Assembly: GCA_026770585.1 (NCBI GenBank)
Contig: MU646309.1
Location: 16,067 to 32,401 of the forward strand
Source: Baffinella frigidus
Taxonomy: Eukaryota > Cryptophyceae > Cryptomonadales > Baffinellaceae
Length of the DNA: 16,335 nt
Direction: 5' to 3'
Shown here: positions 13,597 through 16,335 of the stretch, in pieces
How positions within the stretch are numbered: position 1 is the first letter of the stretch
Layout: each line of letters starts with the position of its first letter
Made by a program: the position numbers and the translations under genes
The notes under the pieces: model-generated
Database searches by the model: none
Told to the model about the DNA's origin: nothing
What the model saw: only the letters and a program-made list of their open reading frames with translations

Positions 13597-13646
13597 CGTT
13601 GCCTGGCAGCACGTGGCTCTCGAGAGCGCAACCACCTGGGGACTCT

Positions 13647-13772
13647 GCAGGGGTACCTCGCTCATAAGAAATCGCCCCCCCCTAGGACCCTACAGTAGCC
13701 CTGTGCCTAGGGCCCTATGGTTGTCCTAGGGGGTGGGCGTTTTCTTATGAGCGAGGTTCATGTACCCCTGTA
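13647..13772. mobile_element. Family A element A7
   Basis: GCAGGGGTACCTCGCTCATA to GAGCGAGGTTCATGTACCCCTGTA. The right end has a small TTCATG insertion. The terminal TA is shared with element A8, so the two are fused end to end as a tandem pair with no spacer. Confidence 0.85.
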
Positions 13773-13899
13773 CAGGGGTACCTCGCTCATAAGAAACTGC
13801 CTCCCCCTAGGACCCTAAATGTACAGTAGGACTATGCCTAGGGCCCTACTGTGGTCCTAGGGGGGGGGGGCAGTTTCTTGTGAGCGAGGTACACCTGTA
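13771..13899. mobile_element. Family A element A8, abutting A7
   Basis: TACAGGGGTACCTCGCTCAT to GTGAGCGAGGTACACCTGTA. Core includes CCTAAATGTACAGTAGGAC. It starts on the same TA that ends A7. This arrangement fits insertion of one element at the TA flank of the other. Confidence 0.85.
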
Positions 13900-13997
13900 G
13901 AGGGACCAGTAGATCGAGAAAACAGGTTCCTTCACTGAAGACAAAACACAGCCTGAGTAGATCCTAACTCACCATGGGGCACGGCTCGCCCATTCTC

Positions 13998-14015
13998 GCT
14001 CCGTCTTCTCTCTCG

Positions 14016-14048
<33 letters not shown>

Positions 14049-14095
14049 CATCTCTCCATCTCTCCATCTCTCCCTCTCTCTCTCTCCCCCCTCTG
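13998..14095. repeat. CT-rich microsatellite
   Basis: Runs of CTCTCTCC and CATCTCTC. A second CT tract follows at 14190-14245. Open frames across both are leucine/serine strings and are not genes. Confidence 0.9.
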
Positions 14096-14131
14096 GCTCG
14101 CTCTGCGACCCAGGCGGGTACGATCGGTGGA

Positions 14132-14159
14132 GAGGGGACGTCCCCCGGGACGTCCCCTC
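14132..14159. repeat. Perfect 13-bp-arm hairpin between the CT tracts
   Basis: GAGGGGACGTCCC, CC, GGGACGTCCCCTC: a perfect inverted repeat, itself containing the palindrome GGGACGTCCC twice. It lies downstream (about 230 bp) of the stop of the minus-strand coiled-coil gene. A second perfect hairpin, CGGTTCTCAATAAAGAACCG, is at 14289-14308. Either could form in the 3' UTR of that gene, but a role is not shown. Confidence 0.7.
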
Positions 14160-14384
14160 ACACCACCTCGCGCACCTGCCTCTCGCGCCCTCTCTCTCCC
14201 TCTATCTCTCTCTCTCTCACTCTCTCTCTCTCTCTCCCTCTCGCACCCTCCTGTCGCGCCCTACCAGCATCTTTCGCACCGGACCAGTCGGTTCTCAATA
14301 AAGAACCGTCTCTCTCTCACACACCCACGCACCCACCCTACAAATCTACATTCCAACCTGCCCCCCCCCACCCACCGAACGCCC

Positions 14385-15257
14385 TCACAGCGCGAGAAAG
14401 TCGAGCGAGCCAGGCACGGCGCGCGCGCGCAGCGCCGCCACTTCCACGCGCACTCCCTCCCGCTCCTCCACCGCGCGCCCCAGCTCCCGCACCTTGCGCG
14501 CGGCGCTCGCGGGGCGCTCTGTTGACGCGGCGTCGAGCGTCGCGGGGAGGAGCAGCGCCCCGTTAGTCGATTCGCGCACGGTGAGGTTGTGGGACAGCCG
14601 GAGGTCGAGCGCGAGGGAGGCGATGTCGCCGGTAAGCGTCTCCAGGCGCTGCTCGAGCGCGCGCCCTGCCACCGCCTCGCGGAGCACCTGCGCCTCCTTC
14701 CCTGCGAGAACCGAGGCGACGTTGGACGCGAGGTGCGGGTCCACCTTCACGCCCTCCTCCGCGCGGCGGCGCGCGCGCTCCTGGTGGTGGAGGAGCGCGC
14801 GCATCTCCGCAGCCTCCGCCATGCGCTCCTCGGGGCAGCCCATCGCGCGCGCGCTCAGCGTCAGCTGCTCGTTGAGCCACGCGATGTCCTTGTCCAGCAC
14901 CCGCAGCCGGCTGCGCGTCCTGTCCTCCACCGCACGCAGCTCCCGCACCTCCTTCAGGGGGTCGCCGCGGTCGGCTGCCTCCTTCGCGTGCCCCCACTCG
15001 CGGTTCTCGGGGAGCAGCGGCACCTCCATGTTCAGCGTGAGGCGGTCTTGGCTGGCGTTTGCAAAGCGCGCCTTCGCGAGGATGGCGAGCTCCTCCTCCA
15101 CCCCCCTCTGCATCTCTTCCTCCAGCTCATACTGCTCCTTTGCGGACGAGTACGCAAGCGCCTGTCCCCACTGCGAAGGCCCCCGTCCCTCCTCTCGCGC
15201 AGCCTCCTCGACGGCGCTTGCGCGTCCGGGCGCTTCAAGGGTCGCCATTGGTACCAC
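14385..15257 (-). CDS. Coiled-coil protein, main exon
   Basis: A 290-codon frame on the minus strand ending SLDFLAL and TGA. Residues about 40-65 (EQYELEEEMQRGVEEELAIL), 98-170 (DRTRSRLRVLDKDIAWLNEQ and following) and 185-222 have long alanine/glutamate/arginine/leucine helices with heptad spacing. A linker, NMEVPLLPENREWGH, separates the first two, and a final helix lies at about 250-280. Opposite-strand frames of similar length are serine/arginine-rich shadows. The layout of helical blocks with short polar links is common among axonemal and cytoskeletal proteins, but no tektin signature or other family motif is present. It probably continues from the same-frame exon at 15285-15596. Confidence 0.65.
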   Translation of the reverse strand: MVPMATLEAPGRASAVEEAAREEGRGPSQWGQALAYSSAKEQYELEEEMQRGVEEELAILAKARFANASQDRLTLNMEVPLLPENREWGHAKEAADRGDPLKEVRELRAVEDRTRSRLRVLDKDIAWLNEQLTLSARAMGCPEERMAEAAEMRALLHHQERARRRAEEGVKVDPHLASNVASVLAGKEAQVLREAVAGRALEQRLETLTGDIASLALDLRLSHNLTVRESTNGALLLPATLDAASTERPASAARKVRELGRAVEEREGVRVEVAALRARAVPGSLDFLAL

Positions 15258-15284
15258 CCTGATGCCCAGCGCCGCTCCAGCAGA

Positions 15285-15596
15285 TTAAAACCAGAGGTGC
15301 TCCTTCGGCGGGTTCACGCGCGACGTGTGGATGTTCTGCGCCGTGAGCGGGGCATACGCGTAGGGTGAGGCGACGAGCCCCTGAGTGCCGTCCTCGCCCA
15401 TGGAGATCGTAGTCTGGAGCGACATCGGGCGGCCTGTGGTGTGGCGCACCGAGTCTGACACGGCCGCGGAGTACTGCTCTGCCAGCAGCGCGAACATCTC
15501 GGTGTACTTCAAGCTTTCAAGCCGCGTCCAAGTCGCAGCGCCTTCCCGATGCGGCAGTTCGTTCGAGAAGGAACCGCCGATGTCGAATCGCCACAA
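15285..15596 (-). CDS. Probable upstream exon of the coiled-coil gene
   Basis: A minus-strand frame of about 100 codons: RFDIGGSFSNELPHREG, TWTRLESLKYTEMFALLAEQ, then GLVASPYAYAPLTAQNIHTS and VNPPKEHLWF before TAA (15287-15285). It is in the same frame as the coiled-coil exon, 27 nt away. A GT in the final TGG/GTTTTAATC and an AG at CATCAG would excise 33 nt, including the TAA, and keep the tryptophan in frame. This joins the two into a protein of about 390 residues. The frame lacks an ATG at its left edge (TTG there), so a further 5' exon is likely. The alternative is a separate small gene ending at this TAA. Family not recognised. Confidence 0.5.
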   Translation of the reverse strand: MWRFDIGGSFSNELPHREGAATWTRLESLKYTEMFALLAEQYSAAVSDSVRHTTGRPMSLQTTISMGEDGTQGLVASPYAYAPLTAQNIHTSRVNPPKEHLWF

Positions 15597-15642
15597 CTTT
15601 TGAGCTCAAAAGTGGCTGAGCCACTTTTGCACACAAAAGTGG
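15596..15642. repeat. Overlapping palindromes of the CAAAAGTGG motif
   Basis: ACTTTTGAGCTCAAAAGT (15596-15613) is a perfect 18-bp palindrome. CAAAAGTGGCTGAGCCACTTTTG (23 bp, given here only as arms CAAAAGTGGCT and its inverse around a central G) spans 15607-15629. A further CAAAAGTGG starts at 15634. So AAAAGTGG or its inverse occurs four times in 47 bp, between two divergent genes. It could be an operator-like cluster or a short MITE. Confidence 0.7.
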
Positions 15643-16094
15643 ACGATTTTTTCAGATTTTGATTTTCGGATCGAAGGCTCAGCGACATGGTTTTCCTCCC
15701 AGCCGTTCTCTCTCCACGTGTTTCCGCTTGCACACACACACAGAGATGGGAACGATCCCCCGCGTCCGCGTTTGGGCACGCAGATTTGCCAGCTTCTCAG
15801 CACTAGAGCCGAGGCAGGCACATGGCTTGCACCAGCGCTCGCTTGCTTGGCGGGGATCAATTTTGAGTCTGAAGTGTGGTGGTCTGGTGTGTGTGTGGCA
15901 GTTCGGCGCAACCGCCGCGAAGCCGGCCTTCGGTGAGTTTGGGCGCGGGGAGCTGAGTTGCAGGGTTGCTTGGGAGGGTCAGAGCATGCAGGGTCGATGT
16001 AGAAGGACAGCGTGCGGCGCGGGATTCAGGGATCGGGCCGAGGCTCAGCACGTGCTGCGGGGGGCGTGGACTCGGTAGGGAGCATCGTATACTG
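15643..16094. promoter_or_regulatory. Divergent intergenic region, likely promoters
   Basis: It separates the minus-strand coiled-coil gene from the plus-strand FG-nucleoporin gene. Open frames across it on both strands are unconvincing. It has a T-rich segment (about 15644-15665), a CACACACACA run near 15732, and a GC-rich approach to 16095. No clear TATA or initiator. If the left gene has another 5' exon, it would lie here. Confidence 0.35.
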
Positions 16095-16335
16095 ATGGAC
16101 GAGGATCTGGCAGGCGCAGCAGCGCCGGCGTTCGGGGGCTTCGGTGCCGCGCCCGCCGCGACGGCGACCGCAGGCTTCGGGGGGTTCGGCGCAGCGGCGG
16201 CGCCCGCGGCGGCGGCGCCGGGCGGGTTCGGAGCCTTCGGCGCGCCTGCGGCTGGGGGAGCGTTTGGGGCCCCGGCGGCCACGGGCGGATTCGGGGCCCC
16301 GGCTGCTGCGACGGGGGCGTTTGGGGGGGGGGGGG
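16095..16335 (+). CDS. FG-repeat nucleoporin, N-terminal part (runs off the end)
   Basis: ATG at 16095 opens MDEDLAGAAAPAFGGFGAAP and stays open to the last base (80 codons), so the gene is cut by the window end. It has nine FG dipeptides in about 70 residues, mostly as GFG or AFG, spaced by alanine, proline, glycine and threonine (GFGAPAAATGAFG). This is the disordered, cohesive FG type found in central-channel nucleoporins (Nup54, Nup62/Nsp1 or Nup98-like), which bind transport receptors in the nuclear pore. The start resembles Nup54-like proteins in being FG-rich from the N terminus, but the C-terminal coiled coil needed to decide is missing. The final poly-G keeps the glycine frame but may mark an assembly edge. 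Confidence 0.7.
   Translation, partial: MDEDLAGAAAPAFGGFGAAPAATATAGFGGFGAAAAPAAAAPGGFGAFGAPAAGGAFGAPAATGGFGAPAAATGAFGGGG

Noticed and set aside
14494-15368. Plus-strand frames of about 260 codons
   Set aside because: They are serine/arginine-rich or compositionally odd antisense shadows of the minus-strand coiled-coil exon, which has regular heptads and a natural stop.
15659-16282. Frames between 15659 and 16282 on both strands, including a proline/alanine-rich minus-strand frame
   Set aside because: The minus-strand frame is the antisense of the FG-repeat start; the plus-strand frame stops at 16078 before the FG gene and lacks protein-like character.

Overview
The window looks like nuclear DNA from a microbial eukaryote, most likely a flagellate or unicellular alga. 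The evidence is: abundant degenerate plant/alga-type telomere-like units (CCCTAAA, CCCCAAA, CCCTCAA), split genes with GT..AG boundaries, an FG-repeat nucleoporin start, GC-rich third codon positions in the credible genes, and a very dense population of short palindromic elements. Green algae of the prasinophyte type and other alveolate or chromist algae would fit; the sequence alone does not settle the lineage. Nothing bacterial (operons, ribosome binding sites) is visible.

Layout. Positions 1-3330 are subtelomere-like: C-rich telomere-like arrays interleaved with a diverged ~60-bp unit, short direct repeats and the first palindromic elements. Positions 3326-7660 are a thicket of MITE-like elements: family A (CAGGGGTACCTCG ends), B (TATCCCTTAAGTGG ends), C (CCACACAG ends), D (TTTACAAGTGG ends) and F (short AAGTTGAC palindromes). 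They are mixed with coiled-coil-like coding shards and a long composite microsatellite. Positions 7660-11300 hold G-rich telomere-like arrays and repeated minus-strand fragments that resemble decayed exons. Each keeps a CAG/TAG acceptor, often preceded by a C-rich telomere-like 'intron'. One AT-richer ORF fragment (8636-8842) stands apart from them.

The gene-bearing part is 11.5-16.3 kb. A two-exon small membrane protein gene (minus, 11578-11832) is divergent from a chorismate-lyase-like (DUF98/PF01947-type) gene (plus, 12026-12907). After another cluster of A elements (13148-13899) and CT-rich tracts comes a minus-strand coiled-coil protein gene. It is probably split into two same-frame exons (15285-15596 and 14385-15257). 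This gene is divergent from a plus-strand FG-nucleoporin gene that starts at 16095 and runs off the window end.

The most interesting signals are in the repeats. First, families A, B and C have unrelated ends but share a core built on CCTAC-GTAGG and GTCCTAGGAC. Second, copies of families B and D keep perfect hairpin stems although the stem sequences differ between copies, i.e. both arms have changed together. No single multi-gene pathway or defence system is evident.
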